A stretch of 44,574 nucleotides of DNA from an uncultured Sphingomonas sp. (GCA_913777325.1 CAJYSA010000066.1:1-44574), one strand, 5' to 3'. Shown: positions 16,789-25,701, counted from the stretch's first letter. Program-made: numbers and translations. The notes: generated from the sequence alone by a model not told the origin.

Positions 16789-17685
16789 TCAGCGCAGGTA
16801 GCTGAAGAGCGACAATTGCGAGAGTTTCGAGAAGCTGGCCTGCGTGGCGTTCAGGATCGTCATCGTCTTGGCGAATTCCGCCGCCGCGCTGGTCATGTCG
16901 GTGTCCTCCAGCGACGAGCGCAGTTCCTCGCGATCCGCCGAGACATTCTCCTGCAACGTCTGCTGAAGATCGACCCGCGCCGCGCGCGCGCCGATCGACG
17001 ACTGGACGATCGAGATCTGGTCGGTCGCGGAATTGACCTTGTCGAGCATGTTGCGCGCCGATTCGCCGGTGGCGTCGCCCTGTTGCAGTGCGGTGGCGAG
17101 TTGCGTGAGGATCGCCAGCGTGTCGCCCGCCGGGCTCTGGAAGATCCGTGCCGCGGTCTCGGTCGGCTGGATCGTCATATTGTCGGCGATCGGCACTTCG
17201 GACAACGCGGGGGCGGTGTTGTAGAGGAAGGTGCCGTCGGGATTCTTGGTGATCGCGGGCGTGCCCGCCGCGCTGCCGAACAGCGAGCGACCGTTCGAAT
17301 CGCTGACGTTGCCCAGCCCGACCAGCGTATCGACGATCGCCTTCATCTCGTCGCCGATGACCTTGCGGTCCTGCACGCTGAGCGAGCCGTTGCCCGCACG
17401 CACCGTCAGCTCGGTGGCGCGCTGCATCTGCTCGGTGATCGAGCTGAGCGTCGTATCGGCCTGCGACAGCAGCGACGACGACATGTTCATGTTCGACGTA
17501 TAGGCCTGCGCATCGATGTTCTTGCGATCGAACTCGGCGAGCTGCTGCCCGACCGAGACGTTCTCGGACGGCGAGGTGAACTTTTTGCCGGTCGCGATCT
17601 GCGTCTGCAGTTTCACCGCGGTGGACATCAGCGATCCCATCCGCGCCGCGGACCGATCGAACATGAGGCTGCTGGCGATCTGCAT
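16789..17685 (-). CDS. flgL: Flagellar hook-associated protein 3 (FlgL)
   Basis: A 298-residue flagellin-like junction protein connecting hook and filament with FlgK. The N-terminal coiled segment (about 1-100) contains the FlgL/flagellin pattern QIATGKKFTSPSENVSVGQQ and ends near the MQRATELTVRAGNGSLS helix. The C-terminal coiled domain (about 220-298) ends ATQASFSKLSQLSLFSYLR. Like other axial proteins it lacks a Sec signal and would be exported by the flagellar type III system. It follows flgK after 5 bases, forming a flgKL unit. Confidence 0.94.
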   Translation of the reverse strand: MQIASSLMFDRSAARMGSLMSTAVKLQTQIATGKKFTSPSENVSVGQQLAEFDRKNIDAQAYTSNMNMSSSLLSQADTTLSSITEQMQRATELTVRAGNGSLSVQDRKVIGDEMKAIVDTLVGLGNVSDSNGRSLFGSAAGTPAITKNPDGTFLYNTAPALSEVPIADNMTIQPTETAARIFQSPAGDTLAILTQLATALQQGDATGESARNMLDKVNSATDQISIVQSSIGARAARVDLQQTLQENVSADREELRSSLEDTDMTSAAAEFAKTMTILNATQASFSKLSQLSLFSYLR

Positions 17686-17690
17686 GATGG

Positions 17691-19031
17691 TTACCTGATC
17701 TCGAGGATCGACTGGAAGGTTTCCTTGGCGACCTGGATCACGCGGCTGGACGCCTGATACGCCTGCTGGAACTTCAACAGATCGATCGCTTCATTGTCGA
17801 GATTGACCCCGACCTGTTCGGAGCGCGTGGTGACCGCGCCGTCGCGGATCGCGGTCTGCGCGTCGCCGACCAGCCGCCGCTGCTTGAGCGTGGCGGCATT
17901 GTCGGTGACGAGCGACTGGATGCTGCCCTCGAACCCGACCGACGCGCGCTTGTCGGCCAGCTTCACCAGGTTCGACGCGTCGCGCGAGCCACCGCCGCGC
18001 CCCGCCGCGATCAGATCGCCGCTGGCCAGGTTGACGCTGAAGCTGGTCGCGTCCTTGGGATCCGCCTTGAAGAAGTCGGTGCCCTTGGTGCCCTTCAGAT
18101 CCTCGCCCTCGCCCTGGAGGGTGTTGACGGTGTCGACCAGGCTGGCGGCGACGCGACCCAGCGCGTCGCGGTTGCCGGCGATCCGCTGCGCCCCCTCGAC
18201 CATGCCGGCGAGCGTGCCGCCCTCGGGATCGAACAGCGTGGGGGAGCCATTGGGCGGGCGCACCGCCAGCGCGACGTTGCTGCCGGTGCGGCCATAGGCG
18301 ACCTCGCTGGCGTCGCGCGGATCGACCAGCACCGGGCCGTTCGCACCGCTGGCCCGCACCGTGGCGCGCCCGTAATCGTCGAGCTTCACATCGATATCGG
18401 TCAGCGCGCTCATCTGCTGGAGCAGATCGTCGCGCTGATCCATCAGCCCGGCCATCGCGGAGGTGCCGGGCGCGGTGCGCACCAGCCCCTGATTGACCTT
18501 GAGCACCGCCTGGTTGAGCCGCGTCAGCTCGGCGGCGGCCTGACCCGCCTGACCGTCCAGCTCGGCACCGGCATCGTCGAGCGCGCGCGCGGTGACCCCG
18601 AAGGCATCGGCGACCGAGGCGCCCGCGCTCAGCATCCCGGCCCGCAGCGCGGTGGAACTGGGATCGGCCTGAAGCGCGGTGCCCGCCGCGAAGAACGCGG
18701 TCATCCGCGACGACAATTGCCCGCTGCCCAGCGCGGTCTCGATCCGCTCCAGCCAGACCGACCCCGCCTGCGTGCGCGACAGATCGGCGGTGGCGGTGCG
18801 CAGCGATTGATCGGCGTAGGAATTGCCGGCGCGCTGGATATCGAACGCGGAGGCGCCCATGCCGTTGGGCGAGGCCTTGTTCCAGCCGGTGCCTCCGGTG
18901 ATCTCGCGGATCGTCGGGGTGCGACGGACGTAGGACGCATTGCCGGCGTTGGCGATGTTCTCCGACGTCGTCGTCAGCGCCGTCTGATACGTGCGCACGC
19001 CCGAAGCGCCAATGGAGAGCAGGTCCGTCAT
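17691..19031 (-). CDS. flgK: Flagellar hook-associated protein 1 (FlgK)
   Basis: The junction protein FlgK, 446 residues, shorter than the ~550 of enterobacteria because the central variable domain is reduced. The N-terminus MTDLLSIGASGVRTYQTALT followed by ENIANAGNASYVRR is the axial-protein signature. The C-terminus (SEQVGVNLDNEAIDLLKFQQ, then AYQASSRVIQVAKETFQSIL) is the diagnostic FlgK/FlgE-type coil. It lies downstream of flgJ with 101 bases between, so it may have its own promoter; none was clearly recognised. It is translated just ahead of flgL. Confidence 0.95.
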   Translation of the reverse strand: MTDLLSIGASGVRTYQTALTTTSENIANAGNASYVRRTPTIREITGGTGWNKASPNGMGASAFDIQRAGNSYADQSLRTATADLSRTQAGSVWLERIETALGSGQLSSRMTAFFAAGTALQADPSSTALRAGMLSAGASVADAFGVTARALDDAGAELDGQAGQAAAELTRLNQAVLKVNQGLVRTAPGTSAMAGLMDQRDDLLQQMSALTDIDVKLDDYGRATVRASGANGPVLVDPRDASEVAYGRTGSNVALAVRPPNGSPTLFDPEGGTLAGMVEGAQRIAGNRDALGRVAASLVDTVNTLQGEGEDLKGTKGTDFFKADPKDATSFSVNLASGDLIAAGRGGGSRDASNLVKLADKRASVGFEGSIQSLVTDNAATLKQRRLVGDAQTAIRDGAVTTRSEQVGVNLDNEAIDLLKFQQAYQASSRVIQVAKETFQSILEIR

Positions 19032-19132
19032 GTGCCGATCGTGGCACGATTCGGGTTAAAATCCGGTTTAAGGGCGCGGGAGCGAACGGGGGCGCGCGCC
19101 CGCTGGTCATGGCGAGCGTGGCGAAGGAAGGT
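19032..19132. promoter_or_regulatory. flgJ-flgK spacer with partial REP copy
   Basis: The spacer holds GTGCC-N6-GGCAC (19032-19047) immediately before flgK, an A/T-rich stretch (GGGTTAAAATCCGGTTTAA), and a half copy of the REP-like palindrome (about 19104-19127, GGTCATGGCGAGCGTGGCGAAGG). A flgK promoter could reside here. I could not fit a sigma-28 box with correct spacing. Confidence 0.35.
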
Positions 19133-19474
19133 TCAGGGCGTTGCCGTCGACGTCGGCGTGGCCGCATCCGCCGCGATCCCCGGCTGCGCCTGCGCCAGGA
19201 ACCTGCTCATCGCCTGTCCGATGCCGATCGGGTGATGTTCGGCCATGTTCTGCACGACCTTCTGGTCGCTCATGTCGCGGAACGTCTCCATCGCCTTGCT
19301 GTCGATCAGCGGGTCGGCGAGCTTGGCCTGGCGCATCGATTTCAGCATCATCCCGGTGAACACCGATTCGAACTGCTGCGCGGCCTTGTCGAGGTTCTGG
19401 CGGGTGGCGGCCCGGGAGAGGCCGGTGTCCAGCCCGGTCTGCCCGGTGATGCCGCCCTTGATCGCGTCGGTCAT
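19133..19474 (-). CDS. flgJ: Rod-capping protein FlgJ, rod-binding domain only
   Basis: A 113-residue protein equal to the N-terminal rod-binding domain of FlgJ: LDKAAQQFESVFTGMMLKSM and RQAKLADPLIDSKAMETFRDM, then QNMAEHHPIGIGQAMSRFL. The C-terminal muramidase domain found in enterobacterial FlgJ is absent. This is the usual alphaproteobacterial situation, where wall digestion is done by a separate enzyme; a candidate is encoded at 28599-29438. Its ATG shares one base with the flgI stop (TAATG), so it is coupled to flgI. Confidence 0.92.
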   Translation of the reverse strand: MTDAIKGGITGQTGLDTGLSRAATRQNLDKAAQQFESVFTGMMLKSMRQAKLADPLIDSKAMETFRDMSDQKVVQNMAEHHPIGIGQAMSRFLAQAQPGIAADAATPTSTATP

Positions 19475-20568
19475 TACAGCACCACCAGTTCGGCCTTGAG
19501 CGCGCCGGCTTCCTTCAGCGCCTCCAGGATCGCGACCAGATCGGCGGGCGAGGCGCCGATCGCGTTCACCGCCTTTACGACATCGGCCAGCTTCGGCCCG
19601 GGGGCGAGCAGGAACATCGGCTTCTTCTCCTCGGTGACCTGCACGTTGGAGCGGTTCTCCAGCGCGGTCTGGCCGTTGCTGAGCGGGGCGGGCTGGCTGA
19701 CGCGCTGGCTCTCGTCGATGCGCACCGTCAGCTTGCCGTGCGTGACGGCGGCGGCACCGAGGCGGACGGCGGAGTTGATGACCACGGTGCCGGTGCGCGC
19801 GTTGACGATCACCTTGGCGGGCGGCTCGGCGGAATCGACCGAGAGGTTCTCGATCTCGCTCATCAGCATCGCGCGCACGTCGGCGCCGACCGGCGCGCGC
19901 ACCGCCACCGACACCGCATCGGTGGCCTGCGCGGTGCCGAAGCCCAGCTTGCGGTTGATCGCGGCGGCGACGTTCTGCGCGGTGGTGAAATCGGCGCGCG
20001 CGAGATTGTAGGTGAGGAACGGCGTGTCGGCGAACCCGGTGGCGACCGCGCGCTCGACCGTCGCACCCTCCGGGATGCGGCCCGACGAGGGCACGTTGAT
20101 GACGATCTTAGACCCGTCCGCGCCCTCCGCGCCGAGCCCGCCGACCGCCAGATTGCCCTGCGCCATCGCATAGACCTGTCCGTCGGCGCCGAGCAGCGGG
20201 GTGAGCACCAGCGCGCCGCCACGAAGCGACTTCGCCTTGCCCATCGAGGCGACGGTGATGTCGATCCGCTGGCCGGGCTTGGCGAACGGCGGCAGCTCGG
20301 CGGTGATCAGCACGACCGCGGCGTTCTTCAGCCCCGGGTTCGCGCCGGCGGGCAGTTGCAGCCCGAAGCGCGAGGCGACCGCCTTCACCGACTGCACCGT
20401 ATATTCCAGGTTGTCGTCGCCGGTGCCGGGCAGCCCGACGACCACGCCGTAACCGGTCAGCTGGTTCGAACGGATACCCTGGAACCCGCCCAGATCCTTG
20501 ATCCGGTCGGCCTGCGCGGGCACCGACACGAGCAGCGCGACGAGCGCGATGAAGAGCGTGCGGAGCAT
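19474..20568 (-). CDS. flgI: Flagellar P-ring protein FlgI
   Basis: A 364-residue periplasmic P-ring subunit. A Sec signal peptide (MLRTLFIALVALLVSVPAQA, 1-20) precedes the conserved DRIKDLGGFQGIRSNQLTGY and GVVVGLPGTGDD. Other hallmarks are SMGKAKSLRGGALVLTPLLG, QGNLAVGG and, at the C-terminus, VVKAVNAIGASPADLVAILE followed by ALKEAGALKAELVVL. It assembles around the rod with the help of FlgA, which is encoded at 27218. It shares one base with the flgH stop (TGATG) and with flgJ downstream. Confidence 0.97.
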   Translation of the reverse strand: MLRTLFIALVALLVSVPAQADRIKDLGGFQGIRSNQLTGYGVVVGLPGTGDDNLEYTVQSVKAVASRFGLQLPAGANPGLKNAAVVLITAELPPFAKPGQRIDITVASMGKAKSLRGGALVLTPLLGADGQVYAMAQGNLAVGGLGAEGADGSKIVINVPSSGRIPEGATVERAVATGFADTPFLTYNLARADFTTAQNVAAAINRKLGFGTAQATDAVSVAVRAPVGADVRAMLMSEIENLSVDSAEPPAKVIVNARTGTVVINSAVRLGAAAVTHGKLTVRIDESQRVSQPAPLSNGQTALENRSNVQVTEEKKPMFLLAPGPKLADVVKAVNAIGASPADLVAILEALKEAGALKAELVVL

Positions 20569-21311
20569 CAGAACGGGCTCACCGACTGGAAGAAGCGGGA
20601 CAGCCAGCCCTGGCGGCTGGCGCGGGCGACGTCGCCCTTGCCGGTATAGGCGATCTGCGCATCGGCGACGCGCGTCGAGGGGACGCGATTGTCGCGGTCG
20701 ACGTCGGCGAAGCGGACGATGCCTTTGATCTGGACGAATTCGTCACCACGGTTGAGCGTCACGCGCTTCTGCCCGCGCACCAGCATCGTGCCGTTGGGAT
20801 ATACCTCCGCCACCGTCACCGACACCTCGCCCGACAGCGAGTTCGCCTGATCGGCGGTGCCCTGTCCGTTGAAGCCGCGCTTGCCGTCCATCCCCACGTC
20901 GCTGGGGCTGAGCAGTCCGCCGAGCGGGCCGGTGGTCGGCGGGGTGAGCCCGAACGACCCCTTCGAATCCAGCTTCGACGCCGACGACTTGGACGCGGCG
21001 GTCCGCTCGACCAGCACGATCGTCAGCGGATCGCCGACGCGGCGCGCGCGCCAGCCCTCGTAGAGCGCGGCATAGCCGTCGGCGGCCTGGAAGATCGCGC
21101 CGTTCGCCACCGGCACGGGCGGCGGCGGCGCGAGCGGCGCGACGCGCGCGGCGCTGAAATCCTCCGCCGGCTTCTTCTTGAGCACCTTGCCGAAGATGCT
21201 GGCATGCGCGGGCGCCGGGACCAGCGCGACCGCGACGGCGGCGCCGAGCAGCCCGCCCAGCAGGGTACGAATCCGGCGGAAGGTGTTGGCAGTCGTCATG
21301 ACGCGACTCAT
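20568..21311 (-). CDS. flgH: Flagellar L-ring protein FlgH without lipobox
   Basis: A 247-residue L-ring subunit in the outer membrane. Conserved FlgH blocks are ALYEGWRARRVGDPLTIVLV, SLSGEVSVTVAEVYPNGTML and VRGQKRVTLNRGDEFVQIKG, then IVRFADVDRDNRVPSTRVAD. FlgH is normally a lipoprotein with a cysteine after the signal peptide. Here the signal region ends ALVPAPAHASIFGKVLKKKP, an ordinary signal peptidase I site, and the whole protein contains no cysteine. The start at 21311 overlaps the flgG stop by 4 nt (ATGA); an internal ATG at 21299 is an alternative. Confidence 0.94.
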   Translation of the reverse strand: MSRVMTTANTFRRIRTLLGGLLGAAVAVALVPAPAHASIFGKVLKKKPAEDFSAARVAPLAPPPPVPVANGAIFQAADGYAALYEGWRARRVGDPLTIVLVERTAASKSSASKLDSKGSFGLTPPTTGPLGGLLSPSDVGMDGKRGFNGQGTADQANSLSGEVSVTVAEVYPNGTMLVRGQKRVTLNRGDEFVQIKGIVRFADVDRDNRVPSTRVADAQIAYTGKGDVARASRQGWLSRFFQSVSPF

Positions 21312-22099
21312 GACAGATTCTGGTTAACGTATTTCAGCATGTCGTCGGTGGCGGAGATCATCTTCGAATTGACCTCATAGGCGCGCTGGGTCTCGATCAT
21401 GTCGACCAGCTCCTCGACGACGTTGACGTTGCTGGCCTCCAGCGTGCCCTGCCGCACGCGCCCGCGCCCGTCCTCGCCCGGCACGCCCATGTTGGCCGCG
21501 CCGCTGGAGGTCGTCTCGACCAGGAAGTTGTCGCCGCGCGACTCCAGCCCGGCGGGGTTGGGGAAGCTGGCGGTCTGGATCTGGCCCAGGTTCTGCCCCT
21601 GCGTCTGCCCCGGCACGGTGGCGGTGACGGTGCCGTCCATGCCGATCGTGATCTGCGTCGCGTTGGTGGGCACCGTGATGCCGGGCATCACCTGATACCC
21701 CTGGCTGGTGATCAGCAGCCCTTCGGGCGAGCGCGAGAAATTGCCGGCGCGCGTGTAGCCGAGCTGACCGCCGGGCATCTGCACCTGGAAATAGCCGTCG
21801 CCGTCGAGCGCGAGGTCGAGGCTGTTGCCGGTCTGGTTCATCGACCCCTGCGTCTCGGTGCGCGACGTGCCCTGCACGCGCACGCCGGTGCCGAGGTTCA
21901 GCCCGGTGGCATATTGCGTCTCACCGGTCGATTGCGCGCCCGGCGCGGTGACGACCTGGTACGACAGCGTCTCGAACGACGCGCGGTCGCGCTTGAAGCC
22001 GGTCGTGCTGACGTTGGCGAGGTTGTTCGAGATGACGCGCATCCGCGTGTCCTGGGCGTCCAGCCCGGTGCGCGCGATGTGCATGGCGGCAGTGGTCAT
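21308..22099 (-). CDS. flgG: Distal rod protein FlgG
   Basis: A 263-residue distal rod protein, close to the usual 260-262. The N-terminal rod/hook signature is GLDAQDTRMRVISNNLANVS followed by TTGFKRDRASF. The C-terminus (QGTLEASNVNVVEELVDMIE, then TQRAYEVNSKMISATDDML) is diagnostic. Export is by the flagellar type III system, so there is no signal peptide. The first five codons (MTTAA) may be an extension, as the family often starts nearer MHIARTGLDAQ. It overlaps flgH and lies 15 bases downstream of flgF. Confidence 0.96.
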   Translation of the reverse strand: MTTAAMHIARTGLDAQDTRMRVISNNLANVSTTGFKRDRASFETLSYQVVTAPGAQSTGETQYATGLNLGTGVRVQGTSRTETQGSMNQTGNSLDLALDGDGYFQVQMPGGQLGYTRAGNFSRSPEGLLITSQGYQVMPGITVPTNATQITIGMDGTVTATVPGQTQGQNLGQIQTASFPNPAGLESRGDNFLVETTSSGAANMGVPGEDGRGRVRQGTLEASNVNVVEELVDMIETQRAYEVNSKMISATDDMLKYVNQNLS

Positions 22100-22114
22100 G
22101 GCTCAGATCCTTCC

Positions 22115-22867
22115 TCAGCCCGGCAGGCGCATCACGGATGCGCTCGATTCGTCCATGGAGCGGGCCTCTTTCAGCAAATTGGCCTGCACTTCGTAGCTGC
22201 GCTGGTTCTCGATCATGTCGACCAGCGCCTGGGTCATGTTGACGTTGGAGCCCTCCAGCGCGCCGCTGGCGACCGATGCGTCGAGATCGGCGGGCATCAC
22301 GCCGCCGCCGCGCACGCGCATCAGATTGTCGAGCCCCTTCACGGCATCGCTGCCCTTGCTCGACACCACCTTCAGCCGGTCGACGACGGTCGTCTGCCCG
22401 GTCTTGTCGCCCTGCGGCACGATCGAGATCGAACCGTCCGCGCCGATGCTGATCGAATCGTACGGCGGCACGGTGATCGGCCCGCCCTGTCCCATCACGA
22501 GGAACCCGTCCCCGGTCTGGAGCGCACCCGACGCCGACACCGACAGGTCGCCGCGGCGCGTATACGCCTCCGACCCGTCCGACGCCTGCACCGCCAGCCA
22601 TTTGTCGGCATCGCCCAGCGCGACGTCGAGCGGGCGCCCGGTCTGCTGGATGACGCCGGGCGCGCGATCCGCGTCGCGCACCTCCTCCGAGGTCGGCTGG
22701 CGCGCCGACAGCTGCGACGAGCCGTCGGACAGGATGATCCGTTCGAACACCACGCGATCGGCGCGGAAGCCGGTGGTCGACGCGTTCGCCATGTTGTTGG
22801 CGATCGCGGCCTGCGACTGCATGTGCGCACGCAGGCCGGTCGCCGCGGTATAGACCAGCTTGTCCAC
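22115..22867 (-). CDS. flgF: Proximal rod protein FlgF
   Basis: A 250-residue rod protein. The N-terminal MDKLVYTAATGLRAHMQSQA followed by AIANNMANASTTGFRADRV and the C-terminal EGSNVNMTQALVDMIENQRS then YEVQANLLKEARSMDES define the flagellar basal body rod family. Length and position before flgG identify FlgF. It lies within the flgB-flgJ operon, 33 bases downstream of flgE. Confidence 0.94.
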   Translation of the reverse strand: MDKLVYTAATGLRAHMQSQAAIANNMANASTTGFRADRVVFERIILSDGSSQLSARQPTSEEVRDADRAPGVIQQTGRPLDVALGDADKWLAVQASDGSEAYTRRGDLSVSASGALQTGDGFLVMGQGGPITVPPYDSISIGADGSISIVPQGDKTGQTTVVDRLKVVSSKGSDAVKGLDNLMRVRGGGVMPADLDASVASGALEGSNVNMTQALVDMIENQRSYEVQANLLKEARSMDESSASVMRLPG

Positions 22868-22900
22868 TTACATCCTCTCCGACGGATCGTCAGGCTAAGC

Positions 22901-24187
22901 TTAGGCGCGGATGTTGAAGATCGACTGCGACACCTGCGTCGCGGTATCGAGCGCCTTCGAGTTCGCCTGGAAGTTGCGCTGCGCCGCGATCAGGTTGACC
23001 AGCTCCTCGGTGATGTCGACGTTCGACCCCTCGAGCTGACCCGACTTCAGGCTGCCGAAGCCCTCGGCGGCGGCGAAGCCGAGCGTCGCCTTCCCCGAGA
23101 TGCCCGTCGCCTGCCAATAGTTGCTGCCCGCCTGGCGCAGGCCGGTCGGCGCCGAGAACTTGGCGATCGCCACCTTGCCGAGCGGCACGATGTCCGAGTT
23201 GGAATAGCTGGCCTTGATGATCCCTGCGTCGTCGACGGTGATGCCGACGAGCTGGCCGACCGCGACGCCGTCCTGCACGCGGTTGCTGACCGCCGCCGCC
23301 GCCGCCGTCTGCGTCGAGCCGGTCAGGTCGAGCTTGATCGCCTGCTGCGCCGCGCCCGAGGCGGGGATGAACGGCTTGAACTGGATCGCGGTCGGCGCGA
23401 CCAGCGCGCCGGTGGTGTCGTACTTCTGCGTGACGGGGCCGGGGCCGGTCGCAACGCCGTCGTCCGGCGTCAGCATCTGGTCGCCGACGAAGGTGTAGAC
23501 GTTCCACGTCCCGGTGTTCGGCGGCGTGGCGTTCGGCTCGCCTTCCTTGGTGCGGACGTAATAGCTGGTCATCGTCATCGGATTGCCGTTCGCGTCATAG
23601 ACGCGCGTCGCGACCGAGTTGTTGTAGGTGGTGGTGTCGGTACGCTTGAACAACGCCGGATCCTTGACGGTCGCGGTCGAGGGGATCTGCACCTTGGTCG
23701 CGACGTTCTGCGTCTTCTTCGGCGTACCGCTGGTCGGCTGGATCTGAAGGTTGGTCAGCGACTTGTCGCCGGTGGCGGTGACGTTGCCGTCGTTATCGAC
23801 CGGGTAGACCATCAGATAGCTGCCCTGCGCGTCGATCACGTTGCGGCTGTCGTCGACGGTGAAGGCGCCGGTGCGGGTGTAGTTGACCTGATCCGACAGG
23901 CCGGTCGACTTCACGACGAAGAAGCCCTCGCCCAGGATCTGCATGTCGAGCGCGCTCTTGGTCTGGTTCGAGGAACCGTCCGAGAACTGCTGCACCGTGC
24001 CCTTCACCGACACGCCCGAGCCGACCATCTTGCGCGGATCGGTCGACACGTTCGACGAGATGACGTCGGCGAACGCGGTGCGGCTCTTCTTGAAGCCGTT
24101 GGTGGAGACGTTGGCCAGATTGTGGCTGATGACCGACATGTCGGTCTGCATGGCCTGGAGGCCCGACAGCGAAGTGAAGAAGGACAT
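22901..24187 (-). CDS. flgE: Flagellar hook protein FlgE
   Basis: The hook subunit, 428 residues. The N-terminus MSFFTSLSGLQAMQTDMSVI then SHNLANVSTNGFKKSRTAF and the C-terminus LEGSNVDITEELVNLIAAQR then NFQANSKALDTATQ form the axial coiled core. The middle (about 90-340) is the FlgE variable D1/D2 region, rich in Thr, Asn and Gly. It polymerises up to a length controlled by FliK, encoded at 41599. It is preceded by flgD, the hook cap gene, 24 bases upstream. Confidence 0.96.
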   Translation of the reverse strand: MSFFTSLSGLQAMQTDMSVISHNLANVSTNGFKKSRTAFADVISSNVSTDPRKMVGSGVSVKGTVQQFSDGSSNQTKSALDMQILGEGFFVVKSTGLSDQVNYTRTGAFTVDDSRNVIDAQGSYLMVYPVDNDGNVTATGDKSLTNLQIQPTSGTPKKTQNVATKVQIPSTATVKDPALFKRTDTTTYNNSVATRVYDANGNPMTMTSYYVRTKEGEPNATPPNTGTWNVYTFVGDQMLTPDDGVATGPGPVTQKYDTTGALVAPTAIQFKPFIPASGAAQQAIKLDLTGSTQTAAAAAVSNRVQDGVAVGQLVGITVDDAGIIKASYSNSDIVPLGKVAIAKFSAPTGLRQAGSNYWQATGISGKATLGFAAAEGFGSLKSGQLEGSNVDITEELVNLIAAQRNFQANSKALDTATQVSQSIFNIRA

Positions 24188-24211
24188 GGGGGTACTCCTG
24201 CGGAAAAGGGG

Positions 24212-24931
24212 TTAGGCGACCTTGCGGATCGCCGAGGGGGCCACGGTGCCGAGGCCGGTGACGTTGAGGACGGGCTCGCTGCCCGCCGAGAGGCCGACCG
24301 TTTCGACCGGCGCCCAGACCAGCGAGGTGGCGGGCACGATCGTGCTGCCGTTCGCGGCCTCGACCGTGACGGTGTAGGGGCCGTTCTCGACCTTGTTGCC
24401 GCCGTCGTCCTTGCCGTCCCAGTTATAATCGATGGTGCCGGCGTCGTGCTTGCCGAGCTGGATGTTCTTGACCGCCAGCCCGTTCTTGTCGGTGATCGTG
24501 ACATCGACGTCGGTGGCCGAATTCGGCAGCTCCACCGCGCCCATGATCCCGCCGTTGGTCCGCTCATAGGCGGTCTTGCCCTCGGTGAGCACGGTGCGCC
24601 CGACGAAGCTCATCGCCTCGCTCGACGTCGTGGTGCCCAGCCGGGCCGCGATGCCCTGCAGCGTGCTGCTCATCTCGGTGATCCCGGCGACCTGCGAGAA
24701 GGTCGCCATCTGCGCGACCATCTGCGTATTGTCCTGCGGGTTGAACGGATCCTGATATTGCAGCTGCGCGGTCATCAGGCGCACGAAGTCCTTCTGGCCG
24801 AGCTGCGACTTGCCGACGGTGGGGTCCGCGCTCTTGCCGGTGACGGCATTGGAGCGCGCGACGCCGGCGGCGGAGAAGATGGCGTCCTGCGCGGCCTTGT
24901 CGGCGGCGCTGGTGGAGGTGATCCCGGTCAT
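24212..24931 (-). CDS. flgD: Hook assembly scaffold protein FlgD
   Basis: A 239-residue hook-capping protein. The N-terminal FlgD signature GKSQLGQKDFVRLMTAQLQY and QDPFNPQDNTQMVAQMATFS lies at about residues 40-80. A FlgD Ig-like/tudor region follows (SFVGRTVLTEGKTAYERTNG; YNWDGKDDGGNKVENGPYTV). The cap is discarded after hook completion. There is no signal peptide. It is two bases downstream of flgC and followed by flgE, the order found in most flagellar operons. Confidence 0.95.
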   Translation of the reverse strand: MTGITSTSAADKAAQDAIFSAAGVARSNAVTGKSADPTVGKSQLGQKDFVRLMTAQLQYQDPFNPQDNTQMVAQMATFSQVAGITEMSSTLQGIAARLGTTTSSEAMSFVGRTVLTEGKTAYERTNGGIMGAVELPNSATDVDVTITDKNGLAVKNIQLGKHDAGTIDYNWDGKDDGGNKVENGPYTVTVEAANGSTIVPATSLVWAPVETVGLSAGSEPVLNVTGLGTVAPSAIRKVA

Positions 24932-24933
24932 GG

Positions 24934-25344
24934 TCAGCGACCCATCTTGAGAGTGTCGAGGATCAGCGTCTTGGCGGTCTGCATGACCTCGACGTTGTTC
25001 TGGTAGCTGCGCGCGGTCTCCATCATGTCGACCAGCTCGCGCGATTCATCGACCGCCGCGTCGAAGACGTTGCCGTCCTTGTCGGCCAGCGGATGATTGG
25101 GATCGTAGCGCTTGGTCGGCTTCTCGCCCGCGGTGACGATCTGCTGCACGTCGACGGTCGACAGCCCGGTCGCCTCGTCGAAGCTGGTGCGGAACACCGG
25201 CTTCATCGTCTTGTACGCGCCGTCCTCCGTCCCCGACACGCCGCCGGCGTTGGCGAGGTTGGAGGCGGTGGTGTTCATGCGCGTGAGCTGCGCCGACATC
25301 GCGCGCCCCGCGACCTGGAAGATCGACATCGACGGGTTCGACAT
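24934..25344 (-). CDS. flgC: Proximal rod protein FlgC
   Basis: A 136-residue rod protein of typical length. MSIFQVAGRAMSAQLTRMNT and TASNLANAGGVSGTEDGAYK form the N-terminal signature. YDPNHPLADKDGNVFDAAVD and the C-terminal MMETARSYQNNVEVMQTAKT and LILDTLKMGR are characteristic. The first Met gives MSNPSMSIF; the second at residue 6 is an alternative start. It lies three bases after flgB. Confidence 0.95.
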   Translation of the reverse strand: MSNPSMSIFQVAGRAMSAQLTRMNTTASNLANAGGVSGTEDGAYKTMKPVFRTSFDEATGLSTVDVQQIVTAGEKPTKRYDPNHPLADKDGNVFDAAVDESRELVDMMETARSYQNNVEVMQTAKTLILDTLKMGR

Positions 25345-25347
25345 GCC

Positions 25348-25701
25348 TTATTCTCCCTTCAGCGCGCGGGTGATCTGGCCGATGCGACCGTTCAGGAACG
25401 CCAGCGTGCTCTGATATTGCACGGCGTTCTCGGCGAAGGCGGTCTGCTCGGTGGACAGCTCGACGGTGTTGCCGTCCATCGACGGATTGGTGGGGACGCG
25501 ATATTTCAGCGCCCCGCCCAGATCGCTGCCGATGTCGCCGCCCGGCTGCGCCTCGACCGCGTTCAGCGCGGCCTTGAAGTCGATGTCGCGCGCCTTGAAA
25601 TTGGGCGTGGAGGCATTGGCGATGTTCGACGCCAGCACGCCCATGCGCTGTGCACGCACCTCCAGCGCGGCGGCGTGAACTCCGAACAATCCCTCGGCCA
25701 T
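25348..25701 (-). CDS. flgB: Proximal rod protein FlgB
   Basis: A 117-residue rod protein, slightly short for FlgB. MAEGLFGVHAAALEVRAQRM then GVLASNIANASTPNFKARDI is the N-terminal signature. The C-terminus FAENAVQYQSTLAFLNGRIG then QITRALKGE is the FlgB coil. The longer open frame is unrelated upstream sequence that reads through a REP-like palindrome, so the start was put at ATG 25701. This is the first gene of the leftward flg operon and has a sigma-54 type promoter 44 bases upstream of its start. Confidence 0.94.
   Translation of the reverse strand: MAEGLFGVHAAALEVRAQRMGVLASNIANASTPNFKARDIDFKAALNAVEAQPGGDIGSDLGGALKYRVPTNPSMDGNTVELSTEQTAFAENAVQYQSTLAFLNGRIGQITRALKGE

Noticed and set aside
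16334-16801. Plus-strand frame encoding a repeated 13-residue unit (RHAQHERAGEDGL-like)
   Set aside because: It arises because the 39-bp tandem repeat is a multiple of three; there is no ribosome binding site or non-repeat domain, and it ends in a REP-like element.
21914-25006. 1030-codon plus-strand frame across flgD-flgG
   Set aside because: Antisense to four flagellar genes with diagnostic motifs; repetitive Arg/Asp/Gly composition typical of shadows.
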